Shown: piece after piece, positions 63,450 to 64,000 of the stretch
Layout: every line of letters starts with the position of its first letter
How positions within the stretch are numbered: the first letter of the stretch is position 1
Origin: Variovorax davisae
GTDB taxonomy: Bacteria > Pseudomonadota > Gammaproteobacteria > Burkholderiales > Burkholderiaceae_C
Direction: 5' to 3'
NCBI RefSeq assembly: GCF_030316845.1
Contig: NZ_JASZYS010000002.1
Location: 62,001 to 126,000, forward strand
Length of the DNA stretch: 64,000 nt
The notes under the pieces: generated by a model
Databases searched by the model: none
What the model was told of the DNA's origin: nothing
What the model saw: only the letters and a program-made list of their open reading frames with translations
Made by a program: the position numbers and the translations under genes

Positions 63450-64000
63450 ATGAACCTGGAGCAGGGCGCCGAACGCGCCACCCCGTTGACCAAGATTATC
63501 GATGCCTCGCTGCAGCGGGCCGGCGGCTGGCTGCCGTTCGACCGCTTCATGGCCCTGGCCTTGTACGCCCCGGGCCTGGGCTACTACGCCAGCGCGAGCC
63601 GCAAATTCGGCCGGATGCCGGCCTCGGGCAGCGATTTCGTGACCGCCCCCGAGCTGACGCCGCTGTTCGGCCGCACCCTGGCGGTGCAGGTGGCCGAGGC
63701 GCTCGACAAGACCGGCACGCGGGAGCTTTGGGAGTTCGGCGCCGGCACCGGCGCGCTGGCCCTGCAGCTGCTCGATGCGCTCGGCGACAAGGTCGAGCGC
63801 TACCGCATCGTCGATCTCTCGGGCACGCTGCGCGAACGCCAGCAGCAGACGCTCGCCGGGCATGCCGCCAAGGTCGAATGGCTGGCCGAGCTGCCGCCGG
63901 AAATGCGCGGCGTGGTGGTCGGCAACGAGGTGCTCGATGCGATGCCGGTGCAGCTGCTGGTGCGCACCGCCGGCCAATGGCACGAGCGCGGCGTGGTGCG
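63450..64000 (+). CDS. MidA-like SAM-dependent methyltransferase, 5' part
   Basis: The 5' 183 codons of a gene cut by the right edge. It starts MNLEQGAERATPLTK and contains GWLPFDRFMALALYAPGLGY, typical of the MidA/NDUFAF7 family. The SAM loop is ELWEFGAGTGALAL, and VVVGNEVLDAMPV is the family's catalytic-face block. In mitochondria the homologue methylates an arginine of complex I subunit NDUFS2; the bacterial substrate is not well defined. A TAGATT element lies 10 bases before the ATG. The usual length is about 360-390 residues, so about half is missing. Confidence 0.9.
   Translation, partial: MNLEQGAERATPLTKIIDASLQRAGGWLPFDRFMALALYAPGLGYYASASRKFGRMPASGSDFVTAPELTPLFGRTLAVQVAEALDKTGTRELWEFGAGTGALALQLLDALGDKVERYRIVDLSGTLRERQQQTLAGHAAKVEWLAELPPEMRGVVVGNEVLDAMPVQLLVRTAGQWHERGVV

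Overview
The window is high-GC DNA (roughly two thirds G+C by eye) with almost continuous coding. Gene content and order point to a betaproteobacterium of the Burkholderiales, most likely Comamonadaceae (Variovorax-like). Signs of this are lpxC at the edge of a division cluster, the ccsA/PP0621/pilS/pilR/ampD string beside ffh, a Lys-Ala-Pro histone-like protein next to nrdAB, and short GC-rich extragenic palindromes. No rRNA, tRNA, CRISPR array, insertion sequence or phage gene was seen. The assignment to a family is inference.

Layout. 1-930: 3' part of lpxC and a small membrane protein. 8566 down to 989 (minus): a tightly packed string running esterase, rnb, TonB-like protein, aroE, mtgA, plsC, cdsA-like, ruvC. 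8647-11540 (plus): rodA and tldD, separated by an inverted pair of extragenic repeats. 11631-12950 (plus): a DAHP synthase gene preceded by a short aromatic-rich leader peptide and a strong intrinsic terminator, which is a candidate attenuator. 12976-14887 (minus): cupin and mpl. 14955-21158 (plus): a conserved unknown, a TlpA-like thioredoxin, accB-accC-prmA, a DUF3426 zinc-ribbon protein and a PfkB kinase. 21222-26190 (minus): histone-like protein, nrdB and nrdA, with paired NrdR boxes upstream of nrdA. 26530-31391 (minus): ampD, pilR, pilS, PP0621-like, ccsA-like. 31472-32857 (plus): ffh. 32921-40892 (minus): opgH with a small upstream gene, the glrR/lipoprotein/glrK sensory operon, miaB and a secreted unknown. 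41096-45468 (plus): a two-gene RND efflux pump. 59685 down to 45487 (minus): a five-gene hybrid PKS-NRPS operon. 63428 down to 60039 (minus): folM-like, folB, ttcA, a DUF4136 lipoprotein and a histidine phosphatase. 63450 to the end (plus): the start of a MidA-like methyltransferase.

Most of the window is housekeeping: lipid A, peptidoglycan and phospholipid synthesis, shikimate pathway, fatty acid initiation, dNTP supply, protein targeting, tRNA modification and folate. The accessory part is the PKS-NRPS operon. Its modules read A(predicted Thr)-T-KS-AT(malonyl)-T-aminotransferase, then C-A(predicted Gly)-T-C-T, followed by a phosphopantetheinyl transferase and two alpha/beta hydrolases that both lack the usual serine nucleophile. 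No thioesterase, reductase or ketoreductase is present. The predicted intermediate is a threonine extended by one malonate unit and aminated at the beta carbon, then joined to glycine. I do not recognise the product.

Two regulatory themes stand out. One is the attenuator in front of the DAHP synthase, whose leader has Tyr, Phe and Trp codons in one run of eight. The other is a recurring -10-like hexamer (TANAAT and relatives) placed 6 to 9 bases before start codons that lack a Shine-Dalgarno sequence, which suggests leaderless mRNAs for several genes.
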